Origin: Mesorhabditis belari
Taxonomy: Eukaryota; Nematoda; Chromadorea; Rhabditida; Rhabditidae
Length of the DNA stretch: 64,000 nucleotides
Reading direction: 5' to 3'
Assembly (NCBI GenBank): GCA_958450365.1
Contig: CAUEEP010000934.1
Location: 1,887,501 to 1,951,500, forward strand
A program made the position numbers and the translations under genes. Positions within the stretch are counted from its first letter, which is position 1. Each line of letters starts with the position of its first letter. This document shows, piece by piece, positions 1-10,214 of the stretch. The notes below the pieces were generated by a model. It saw only the letters and a program-made list of their open reading frames with translations. It made no database searches and was not told the origin of the DNA.

Positions 1-752
1 GCTAAAGAGACCCAGGCCCAGCTCGGCCTACAAAAATTTCTGGGCCTAGCCAGGGCTGGGCCTGGCTCCAGGTCGAATCTGATCTGTTTTTGTTCGCCTT
101 ACAGACTCAGGCCCCGTAGTTGTACTAAACTCTAGATAAAATAAAATATGAGCCTTGTAGATCCTAATTTGATCCAGTTTTTTAAAAAATCCCCGCAAAA
201 TTAAGTAGAGCCGTTAAAAGTTAAACTGACTACCGCAATCCAAAGATCAGTCAGCTACAGTACGCCAGCACAGCCGACAAAAAAATACAGTAAATTAGAA
301 TAAAAATGGAACAAGTAGTCACACCACATTTATGCAAAAAAAGATTTTCTGGAGATTTCAGCTAAGAAATGCTATAGGATACGGTAATTCGTCAGTAGGG
401 TTACGGTATAATGAATAATATATAGTAAGTATTAGCCGAAATTTTCTCACCCATCAAGCCGTGCCATTGATTTTGTCGAGTTCTTGACAGGCGACCCGCA
501 CGAGATCCTCCAATGGGTGACTCATTCTAAAAATGCAATTTTCTTATGGAATTACTTGAGGAGTCAAAGGTTGAACAGATACCATAACCCAGCTAGTCTA
601 AATAGCCTAGATAAAGTCTTGACAACATTGTTACATAGGGATTACTGTACTAGAGAACTAGGACCTTCAGGGTACTGTACCTAGATCTTTCTGGTTAAAG
701 CCAAAGTTGAGTAGGACGTGATTTATCAAGGCTGAAATAAAGCCGTAAAGGT
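1..752. other. Left-edge intergenic DNA, no gene recognised
   Basis: I see no supportable exon here. The first 80 bases are rich in GGCCT/GGGCC words and the rest is AT-rich with scattered CTACAGTA/TACGGTA motifs. A 66-codon open frame at 484-684 has no family resemblance and no splice-site support. The stretch includes the 3' flank of the minus-strand PWWP gene. Confidence 0.5.
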
Positions 753-3700
753 TCAGGCCTGGCTTTGTCCTCTAGAATAAGAATAGCTCCTTAGATTAAC
801 TGTAAGAACCAAGTTTTGCACTCACCGCTGTCTTTTCTCTTGTTTCACCGCATCTCCATTCGTTTCCGTGTGATTGTCGACGAATTTCGCCTCCACCTCG
901 TCGCTGGTGAACTTTCCTGTCTATAAATATATTTTGATATAATATAGTTATTCCATTTAAAATTAAAAAATTAAAAAAGCAAAAATTGAATGGCACTAGG
1001 GGGATCGAACCCGGGTCGTGTGAGCCGTAGACAACGCGCTCTCGACTGCGCCACGGCGACAAAAACATGCGACAGCCCAAAAACGTAAAATATCCAAAAC
1101 TTCCCGCCTGTAAAACTGCGTATTTGATGAGCGGTTCAATAAGCAAATTGGCCACATAGTGAACTGCGGGCAAGATTTGCGCTGTCTTGTGAACGGTCAT
1201 GTAGTGACGCATCACAGCATCGAATAGGTGATCGGCTTGGAAATCTGGAAAGCAAATTATTCAAAAAATCTCATCTAATCTCATCCTTAAAAGCAAATTA
1301 TTCAAAAATTTCTTAATTTATCGTTTTTAACACATTCGCGATGATACGGTCCACCGATTTTAGCACTTTTTTTTGAGGGGGATTGGGTTGAAAATTTACA
1401 ATCAGGAGTTTTCGGGGTTAAAAAATTCGAATCCGTTATTATTTTTTAAAGAAAACTGCTCTATTTTTGGATATTTCACTTGGTTTAATTACCCAAGTTT
1501 TAAAGTTTTGTTGATAGCCGTATTGGTTCAGAAATTAAAATTGCTCAAAAACTAATAACGGATTCAGATTCTCTATCCCAGGATGCCTGGGATTACAAAT
1601 TTTCAGACAAAAATGACTTCGTCGTGAATGAAAAACCAACCAGTGATGAAATTTCCGGTTTTGAACTGAATCTTGATCGAATTTCTTGGCGGAATCACAT
1701 AGTCGAGCATTTGTTTTGAAGGGTTGTTAATCAAATCGGTGATGATCTGAAGAAAAACAAATTGTATTCAGTTGACTTACTGTATTCATTACAGTCATCC
1801 TTACATTGCTACCGTTTCTTTAAGTGCATTATTTCAGCTACAGTAATCCTTAGCCCGACTACAGTAGCCTCTAACAACTAGATCAGTTAAGTACCCTGAA
1901 GTCACTAGTTGTACAGTAAACCCTAACAAGTACATCAGCCTCTACATTAATTACAGTACCCTAAGCAACAATGTTACCCAGACTTTATCTATTTGCCTTT
2001 CTTACCTTTTTGTGATCCCTTGTTGCAATCTCGTAAATTTCATCACTCGGAATCTTCGGCACACCATTTGTCGTTGTCTTTCCGCGTTTCTTTGGTGCCT
2101 AAAATGACTGGTCATTTTGTTCTTTATGACCAAAGTGGTGTAAACACTTTATGCCTCCTGGTGCACTAAATTCCAGAAAATAAGGATTGAAGTGCGTACA
2201 ATACTTACAGTATTTTGCGCTTGAGACATAAGATGCCTACATCACCGCATAACCTAGAGAAGCTACAGTAAGCCGATGAGGTTCAAGCGGCAAATACTTT
2301 GGGTAATTATAGTACCCAAGCTTACAGTACCCACATGACTAGAGTGAGTTCCCAAGGCTTACAGAAACCTTGACTCACCCTCTGTTGAATCTCTTCCTTA
2401 TCACCACTACCCGAGCTAGGCGACGGATCACCGCTGCTTTTCTCATCTTTCTTTGAATCGTGTACCTAAAATTTGTTGTATATCCACAAAATATCGATAA
2501 ACCCTTAAAAAATGAGAGATTGCATGTGCCAAGCGTGAAAAGTTTACAAAGCACAAGCACAAAGCTTAATAAGCTTTAAAGCATTTAAAGCACAAAGCTT
2601 TAAATGAAAAGCCACTTTTCGTTTTTGCTCTGAAATACTAGCTTTTGCTTTAAAATACAATAATCTTTTTTTGCTAAACTACGACACTCGTTTCCCCTTC
2701 GACGTACCTCTTGTGTCTCTTTCATCGGCGCGACCTTTCCCCTTTTCGGTGTCATCTCTTTTTCCCGTTTTTCCTCGTCGATTCCTTGTCCTCTTCTCAA
2801 TCGTTTCCCTCGATTCCCATTCGTTTCAACTGATGGCTTGGCTTGTTCGTTTTCTAATTTTATATCATTGATATATTTCAAATTTAAATTTTACCCTCAT
2901 GTGTTGACGGGGATTCCTCTTTCTCGTCGAAATCCTGCTCTTCCGATGGAGATCGTTCCTGAAATCTCGAAAATTTGCATTTTACTTCTATGCAAAGAAA
3001 TCGATACCATATCCCAATAAAGATCGGATTTTATCCAATTTTTAGCGCAAATTGCTTAAAACCAATCACTTAATCGAAATTAGCATATTCGATTACCCGT
3101 TTCTTTCCTTTCTTCTTGATGACTTGTTGCTGTGCTTTTTCAATGATTTTCTCGAATTCCTCATATTCCACATCCTCCTCATGCAATTGTTCGACTCCAT
3201 GTTCTGTGTAACGAGCGGCTTTGGCACCCTGAAAGATGTGTTGCTTAAATCGAAATTTTGGCTTTAACAAAACTCAAGTTAGCTTACACCTTACAACGGG
3301 GTGTTCGCCGCTTAAGTACACCATTGAATCTTTAGCGTTTCACTCACCACTTTTCTCCCCTGCCCTTTCAAATGCATGATCGCGTGGGCCAAAGCGACGC
3401 GCAAATCCTCGCTCGCATCGGTGCGCAAGTGATCAGTGATGCCGAGCGCGAAAACCGCCTGGAATTTGAAACAAATTAGATAAAGTAGGATAATTGAACC
3501 TAGATCTAATTTGGCTAACTGTTAAATCCGATAAACCAACCGTCGGCTTCGCACTGAAGACGGCCATTCGTTTAGGGTTCTCGGGAAGCGGGAAAAAGTT
3601 GAAGCTGACCTTTTTGCTGTAAACGGCGGTCACCTGAAATTTGAAAATGCATTTTAAAGTAATTTGCATATTGTCTAAAGCCAATCTTCAACTAAATCTC

Positions 3701-3788
3701 AAACCTTTGACGGCCAGAGTGGTCCTTTCCGATACGGGGCCCAAATGATGTCATCTTTTTGAATCAGATGATCGATCTCGTTGGCCAT
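753..3788 (-). CDS. PWWP-domain protein (12 exons, about 389 aa)
   Basis: Minus-strand exons: 3705-3788, 3541-3633, 3348-3458, 3097-3228, 2895-2958, 2708-2853, 2379-2465, 2006-2098, 1641-1746, 1101-1244, 826-916, 753-771. All phases join and total 390 codons including the stop. Residues about 12-60 form a PWWP-like fold: a DDIIWAPYRKGPLWPSKV core followed by the aromatic SFNFFPLPEN strand. PWWP domains bind methylated nucleosomes or DNA. The middle (residues about 140-270) is charged and low in complexity, with Lys/Arg runs that could act as nuclear signals. The C-terminal third looks helical (YVANLLIEPLIKYA), recalling PWWP proteins with a C-terminal helical module, but I cannot name the orthologue. 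An acceptor-like TTCCAG ends 18 nt upstream of the ATG, a possible trans-splice site. TRNT1 ends about 305 bp upstream on the same strand, an operon-like gap. Intron 10 holds a tRNA-like sequence and intron 9 an SL1-like sequence. Confidence 0.8.
990..1060 (-). pseudogene. Degenerate tRNA-like sequence in an intron
   Basis: On the minus strand a D-arm-like GCGC...GCGC stem, a GTTGT/ACGAC anticodon-type stem and a canonical GGTTCGATCC T-loop follow in the right order. The anticodon loop is too long (11 nt), two T-stem pairs fail, and the two acceptor ends do not pair. It therefore looks like a decayed tRNA or a tRNA-derived element, not a working gene. It lies inside intron 10 of the PWWP gene on the same strand. 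Confidence 0.4.
1482..1500 (+). other. SL1-leader-like sequence (19-nt identity)
   Basis: The 19 bases GGTTTAATTACCCAAGTTT equal the first 19 of the 22-nt nematode SL1 spliced leader; identity stops where SL1 continues GAG. The downstream sequence does not resemble an SL RNA (no recognisable donor or Sm site). It lies in intron 9 of the PWWP gene, on the opposite strand. It may be a remnant of an SL1 RNA gene or of a retro-inserted trans-spliced transcript; a chance match is unlikely but not excluded. Confidence 0.6.
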
Positions 3789-4093
3789 TTGGTGGTTTGG
3801 TTTGAACTGGAATGGGTTTTAATAAAAAAAAATAGCATAGCATACTTTAAAAATTAACGGATAAGGCTTTAGACTATAAAATGCTCCAAGCACTAATCGC
3901 CGAGATCCGTCACATAAAAAAATTTTCATGAATGAAATAAAGGATTGACAGGCACAATGACCATTCAAATTCTATTGTTACTTATAAATAACAAGTGTTT
4001 ATTAACCGCAAATAAACAAAAAAAAAGGCATGCTTTTTAAACTCAACAAAATTCTCAATAACTTTAAAAACAACAATCAACAAACAAAACAGT

Positions 4094-7000
4094 TTATTGA
4101 CTCGTTTGGCTCGTCGTCTTCTTCCGTTTCTTTCCTCGCATCTAAAATAAATATCTACCGTAAATACTGTAATTGAAGGGCATGCCCTGCTATTTTTTTC
4201 CCTATCCTTTTTCGGACGCCCCGAAAAATCCCATAAGGGGGACCATGTAAGAATTTTTAAAAAGTGTTTTAAAATTGCTCGATTGGAAATGCTCTAAAAC
4301 GAACGAAAAACGTGTTTAAAACAAGAAATTTTTTTTCAGCCTATCGATTTTTCAAAACCTTGGCACTTTACTAAAATAGGTGATTCTGAGAAGTTAGATA
4401 AAGGTAGATTAGATAAAATTTGCCTTAATCACAAATTTTCCCTATTTTAAGTACTTTATTTTAGGTTTTAAATGAGACCCATTGCCTATTCATTAACCCA
4501 TTAAAACTTGTCTAAAGGCTGTTCACTCAAAAAGTAACCAAGTCACTTCAGCTGAAGAAATCTCTTATTTTTTTGTCAAAAAATTTTTGAAAAGTTGATC
4601 AAAAAATCTGGGAAGAATTCATGGCTTGTTTTTTGCGAAATCACTGTGCAAACTTTTTCTATGAACTTTCTTGCCAACCTAATCTTTTTTAGTGAGAAAA
4701 GTCAAGAGAGAAAGTTGAAAATAAAAGCAAAAAGCTCAATTTTCTCGTTCAAGTGCCTTTGCTTTTACGGTCATTAGGGCACAATTTAAACGAGAGTCGT
4801 TACGTTGGGTTTGTTGTTGGAAGTTACAAGTTACTAGACTTGACTATCGAGGCCTTGTCGAGAAGGGTTTTCGAGGTCTCGATAAACATAACCTAATACG
4901 TTTACTCCTAATTTGAGCCATTTCAGTAAATTAGGTACATAATGACCTTCAAATACAAGATAACTTAAAAACGAGGTGTTTTATCGTGAAAATAGGTGAT
5001 TTTCTATTTTAAAGGGGCGTACTATTGGAGGGGAACGTTCTAACATAGGGAGGCATTCTATTGAATTTACGGTATTAGTTACAGTAATACGGTACCTGTT
5101 CTGGTACATCGGGAATTTCGGCATCTCGCGTATGCGTCAAAAGCTCATCTTTTGTCAATGTATACTTCGACTAAAATTCGAATACAACCATTTTCTCATA
5201 AAAACCAAACCTTAAGCCATAAATCGAATAGGTAATTTACTGTGACCCGCATTTTCGGCCCGGCAGCCACTCCATGTTCGATCAAATCCAAACCTAAACA
5301 AAATTCGAATACAAACATTTGAAAAGCTTGTCTTACTGCATTATGTAAATTCAAGATTTGAAGCTTATGTGAATTAAAAATCTACCCTTAATCGGGAACA
5401 CAGGAATTGACCAGGCTTGTAGTTCGTTCAACAATTTCTCCTCCATGCACACGCTCATGCCAAGCTGCAACACCCGAGTGACACCCGTACCCGATTTGTG
5501 TTCCTCTGAAAGCATATCATGAAATCTGAGAATTATTTGCTAAAGGCAAACCGTGTCCAGGTCGAACGTTTAAGTCAACGAGAAGCGCTTTCCACCAATC
5601 GAGCGACACTCCCGCTTTTTCAGCTTTCTCACGTTCTCGCACGACAAGCTCGCCAAGTTCACGCTCGACGTTTGAAAGCTAAAAAATAAATTGTTACAAG
5701 TGCATAATTTTATTACAAATTTTCAAATCACCTTTGTTCTCGCATGAAAAGTCGCAATCTCCTTGACATCGTTGCATAGAGATCCAACCATTGTCATCGA
5801 CTCGACTTTAGATGAATATCTAAAAAACTTGTCGTTTCAAAAACTTTAAATTTTATACTTTTCATAAACTCGTCGAAATCTTTCCAAATTCACATTTTCT
5901 GGTAGGCCCAAATGTCTATGAAGCTCACAACGAGCAAGCATACAATCAACAACCTGAAAGAGTGATCGTAGGAAATCGCAGCAAGTTTTAATTGCTACTC
6001 CATATTATTTTTAAGTTACTTAAACTTACATCAGGTGCCATTCGACCAACAACAATCCTCTTGAATTCGGTCCAAATTCGCTCAGCACTTATTCCCTAAA
6101 GATGGGTTTTCAATAATCACAAGCATTTCCTAGCTAAAAGCCCATCTCGATTCCTGACAATCGCATCAATAGTTACCGGGTCATGTCCATCTTCTGTAGC
6201 AATTCGTCCGAAGAATCGGAAGTAACTAAAATTGGTCCTTGGAAAATAGTCAAACATTGCAAACCGAAGTATCCGCAAATAATCTTCTTGAATACGTTGC
6301 TCTGCATCACCAACAAAGCGAACTCTCCGATTATGCACGTCTTCGATACCACCAAAATAATCAATAATCGTACCATCAAGGTCTAAAAGAAATTAGGATC
6401 ATTCAAAATTTTTACAAACAAGTACCCAAGAACAGTGAGTTGATAGTAAGATCCCGTCGATTTGCGTCTAGTTGCCATTCAGTTGTATACTCTACCTCTG
6501 CTCGACGGCCGTCGCAAACTTTGTCAACTCTGAAATCAACAAATATGAGTGTTAATGGTTAGTTTTTGGTTTTGTTTTAACACACTTAGCACTCTGTTAG
6601 CATAATTTTATCGTTTCGGAGAACAAACCGACATTAACCACAATCTCAGCATTTTTACAAGCAAATCAATAATCTCCCCTCAACGTCGTGATTTCAAAGT
6701 TCTCTTTGTCATCAATTCGACAAGTGATCGTTCCATGATCCTCACCTTTCTTGTGAAGCATTCGAATCTGTTCTCTAAAGTTTATATTTAAAAATAAATT
6801 ACACTCCTCCAAAACCTCTCAAAGAGATCTTTCATCATGGTAGGCGTGGCGGTTGTTGCAAAGTCGACATCCGCCGGCCAAATTCCCATTAACAGGTCAC
6901 GAACTGCACCGCCAGCAATTCTAAAGCATGCAAACGAATAAGTTGCTTGGCTTGTTTGAAATAAACCTTAATTCGTATCCATTCTTCGCAAAGAGCTCAT

Positions 7001-7349
7001 TTAATTTCTTTAATGGTGGCGTGAAGAGTGCGTCAAAGTCAGGCGAGACGAGCTTCTGCCTACGCGGTTCGATCACCTCAGTCACTACAAAGATTAAAAA
7101 TCAAAACCTCCTTAATTATAACTTTTTGTATCTATAATGATGTATTAACAAAAAATGCTACTCTCTTTACTATAGATTATGCAACAATTATTTGCCATTA
7201 AAAAGCTTACTAGGTATCGGCACGATTCGTTGACTTTGCTTTGTGATCGGCGTATACTTTTTTGTGCCCTTACTTCTGCAAAACTGCTGAAGCTTTGTTG
7301 ACGATCGGAGAATTTGTCGGTTCAGTTGAACAATCAGCGTTGCTGCGAT
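4094..7349 (-). CDS. TRNT1: CCA-adding tRNA nucleotidyltransferase (TRNT1 orthologue)
   Basis: This enzyme adds and repairs the 3' CCA of nuclear and mitochondrial tRNAs. Minus-strand exons: 7211-(7349 or less), 6967-7084, 6816-6920, 6679-6774, 6426-6529, 6265-6382, 6135-6225, 6030-6095, 5859-5953, 5732-5819, 5552-5678, 5386-5505, 5211-5293, 5096-5170, 4094-4141. Visible class II motifs: [10 protein letters not shown]; the catalytic DVD in [30 protein letters not shown]; and [18 protein letters not shown], followed by the [15 protein letters not shown] helix region. The C-terminus matches metazoan TRNT1 and ends in a basic tail (RGKKRKK) on a short last exon beyond a 954-nt intron. The first exon is open from 7349 and reads as a basic, acid-poor presequence ([19 protein letters not shown]), consistent with mitochondrial import, but has no ATG; the first ATG in frame spans the 7211/7084 junction. 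Two odd donors are described under findings. Confidence 0.88.
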
Positions 7350-7981
7350 TTAAACTTTGGCAAAATCTAAAAGGTCGGGATATCGTTGATGAACAATTCA
7401 AATTAAGCGTAATCACGGAAAATAACAACCTGGCGTTAAGCCAAATAAAGTAATCAAAATTTTTTAAAGTAAAATATTTATTTTTAATCTCGACAAACTC
7501 AAATTTTTACGACAAACAATGATTAGCTAGATGATTGGACTATTAACGACTAAAAATTTTCGCAACCGAGAATAAAAATTAGTTTTAACAAGATTCTCGT
7601 TTTGTTTTTGACAAGGCTTTAATGTATCACAGATTATTAAAATCTAAAAAAACGTTACAAAAGATTAAATGCTAAAACGGAAATTCGCACACATAAAAAC
7701 AAGAAAAAACCCTAAATCCTATGCTAAAAAAAGGCTAGTAATGGTATAAGAGTAGAAAAAAGATAGGGTCAGTACGGAACTAATAATTTTGACGCTAAAA
7801 GGCTTTCGAATACTTTTGGCTATACTTGATATACATTAGCGGTCGAAAGACTACAAATTGAGCAATGAGGGAACGGATAACACGTGTTCGGAGCTTTATC
7901 AAGGGAAAATACTTTCAAATTTGGCACAAATGGTGCACTATGTATTCTATGCCAAGTGCTAGGCTATTTACACTAAAAGGC
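7350..7981. other. Intergenic DNA between SLC25A42 and TRNT1
   Basis: AT-rich spacer between two tandem minus-strand genes, presumably containing the SLC25A42 3' UTR and the TRNT1 upstream region. I see no coding segment, tandem array or transposon end. Confidence 0.5.
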
Positions 7982-9572
7982 TTACGACAAATGAATCGTT
8001 TTGAGCTTAGCGAATAGAAAGTCGTAAGTAGTGAACGAGACGCCGACGGCTATTGGGCCCTTGATCCAGTTCATCGAAAGACCCTGAAAGGTGAAAGCTA
8101 GGTAGGTAGGTATATCAACAAACATTTCCTGGCTTACCTTATAAAGTCCCCGCACAAGACCCTCGTTTTTGAGAATTGTAGCCAGAGTTTGTAGTACACC
8201 CCAATTTTCTGAAATTTTACCGGTAAAAAAGATTGATGCTGCGTAAGAAAATCAAGCTCTAAACTTACCAGGTACTCGACCGGTTTGCATTCGCCGTCTC
8301 ACGATATCCAATGGATAAGATGAAGATTGACCTTAAATAAAACTATTGTATATCAAAGTGCGGTGTTGATACCAATTAGTCCAGCCACCGCGCCAAAGAA
8401 AAGTCGCCATAATGGAGTTACCTGAAGTTAGATACTTTAAGATTGTATTCAAATTGACCAACTGTATGCCCCGTTTCTTCTTCATAGGCAAGTTTGAAGC
8501 TTTCATAGGTGAAGAAAGACGTCCCGGCGTAGGGTATCACACCCAACAGTGTTGGCCACATACCCCTAAAGCGATAATACCGAAAATTGATAACTCTGTA
8601 CTTACCTGTACAACGAAGTTATCCCCTCCGCTTGATACGTTTTTTTGAAAACCGAGACGAGAGTTGGGTACTCGATTCGATTTGACGTTGAGAGTCTTGC
8701 TTTGGCGGTGTCCAACGGGTATGTGATCATCGTTGCCGTCATTGCTGCCAGCGAGCCGGCTATGTATCGCCAACCGGGCGTTCGAACACTAAAAAATGGT
8801 TTAAAATGTAGGTATTTAGGTCGCACTAGCATTAACATACCCATTCTTGTCAACTTGGAGTAGTTCTTTCCATTGTTCATGAGCGCAAAATTGGATCGCT
8901 GCATAGGGGACGACACGGGCCATCGTGGCAGAGTTTCCCTCTAAAAAAAAATAACATTCAGTGTGTAAATTTCAACAAGCTTACCTAAACATTGCAAGGA
9001 ATCCATCGTTTATGTAAGTGTTCTTCACAAATCGCAAAGCGGCTTTAAACGAGTAGCGTTTCGTTCTCGATACTAAAATCATCGGAATTATGAATGAACC
9101 GATTAGTTCGTTTGTGAATTAAATAAAACCGCTAATTTAATTTATAATTAAACCGAAATTATGAATGAACCGATAAAAATTATCTTGGTAAAGTAAAGTC
9201 TACCTTGAAAGTTGATTTTTGTGCGATCGAGTGGCGCAATAACGGTTTTTGCAACGGCTCCCGCGAGTGCTCCCGCGCAAAGGGACGGCAAAATGATGTT
9301 CTCCGCATCAGGGCTCTGAAAATATTGCTGTAAAAACAAATCTTTAAAATAAACCTACATAAAATCTATGACTAATTTCTGGATTAAGAGTTTGGTTAAT
9401 TGTTCAGGTCAAAGGCGGTAAAACACATTGATTATTGAAGCAGAATTTTAGTTTTAAAATCTTGATTTAGCAGTTCTAACAAAGCGGCTGTTTTTCCCAT
9501 AAAATCCCAAGCTTGCTTACTCTTTTAAATCATTTAAACCTTCAAAAATCCAACCTTCTCAGTACGTCCCAT
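7982..9572 (-). CDS. SLC25A42: Mitochondrial carrier, SLC25A42 (coenzyme A) type; single-base frameshift present
   Basis: A solute carrier of the inner mitochondrial membrane; the SLC25A42 family exchanges CoA for adenine nucleotides. Minus-strand exons: 9555-9572, 9204-9327, 8985-9072, 8841-8940, 8606-8788, 8463-8565, 8373-8421, 8269-8331, 8138-8208, 7982-8083. Three carrier repeats are clear: PLDRTK after [22 protein letters not shown] after a GSLAAM helix, and [11 protein letters not shown] after GAVAGLIG. The ending [18 protein letters not shown] is typical of SLC25A42. The exons total 901 nt, one more than a multiple of three. The surplus is an extra A in the run at 8934-8936 (minus GGGAAACTC where the family's RGNSATM requires GGGAAC). 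Removing that base would give about 299 aa, the normal length. Either the gene is disrupted here or the assembly is wrong. The short first exon (MGRTEK) is a phase-compatible guess. Confidence 0.87.
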
Positions 9573-9725
9573 AGAAATCCGTCAATTCTCTGCTCCTATC
9601 GTGCATAGAGGATGCCGTTCCTAAACAAAAACATGTAAAAACCTTAAAAGCATTTGATAATAGCAAGTTTAAAAAATCACAAAGGGTAAGCAATCATTTT
9701 AAACAAAATAAAGATATTTCGTCTT

Positions 9726-9764
9726 TTAACCGAATATCTTTACCGGCTAAAGATATTCGGTTAA
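9726..9764. promoter_or_regulatory. Perfect 17-bp-arm palindrome in a divergent promoter region
   Basis: Two 17-base arms (TTAACCGAATATCTTTA and its exact reverse complement) surround CCGGC. The palindrome lies in the 642-bp gap between the divergent starts of SLC25A42 (minus) and ZC3H15 (plus). It could be a dimeric binding site, a cruciform or a tiny foldback remnant; the sequence does not decide. Confidence 0.55.
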
Positions 9765-10214
9765 CGGATATTTAAGGGTTCTTTAAATTGCTCAAGCATT
9801 TTTCTTTTAGCGGTGAGTATTTTTATAAAGAGTTTCGAAGGTTTTTGAAGCAAGTTTGTCCCCGAAAAGATCCCCAAAGCCATTCACTACGAGAAATTAC
9901 AATATACAACGTGATAACCCAGAGAAAAACTAAGAAAAACCCTGGGGTCCCTAATAACGTTGTATGTAGAAATTTGGGGTTTTGCAGTTTTTGAAAATTT
10001 TATCTGTTTAAGATAACTTTGCTTGATCTAAACTAAGCATACAACTTATCTAAAGAACAGCAAAATTTTTTAGTCCATTAAAAAGTCAAATTGTTCGTTG
10101 ATTGCATAACATTGTGTTTGTTAGTGGAAAATCTTGAGCTTTTCTCTAATTTTTTTTCGAAATTTGCTTGATTTTTATCTACTTTGTTCTTTTTAGAAAT
10201 TTGGGACGTGGAAA

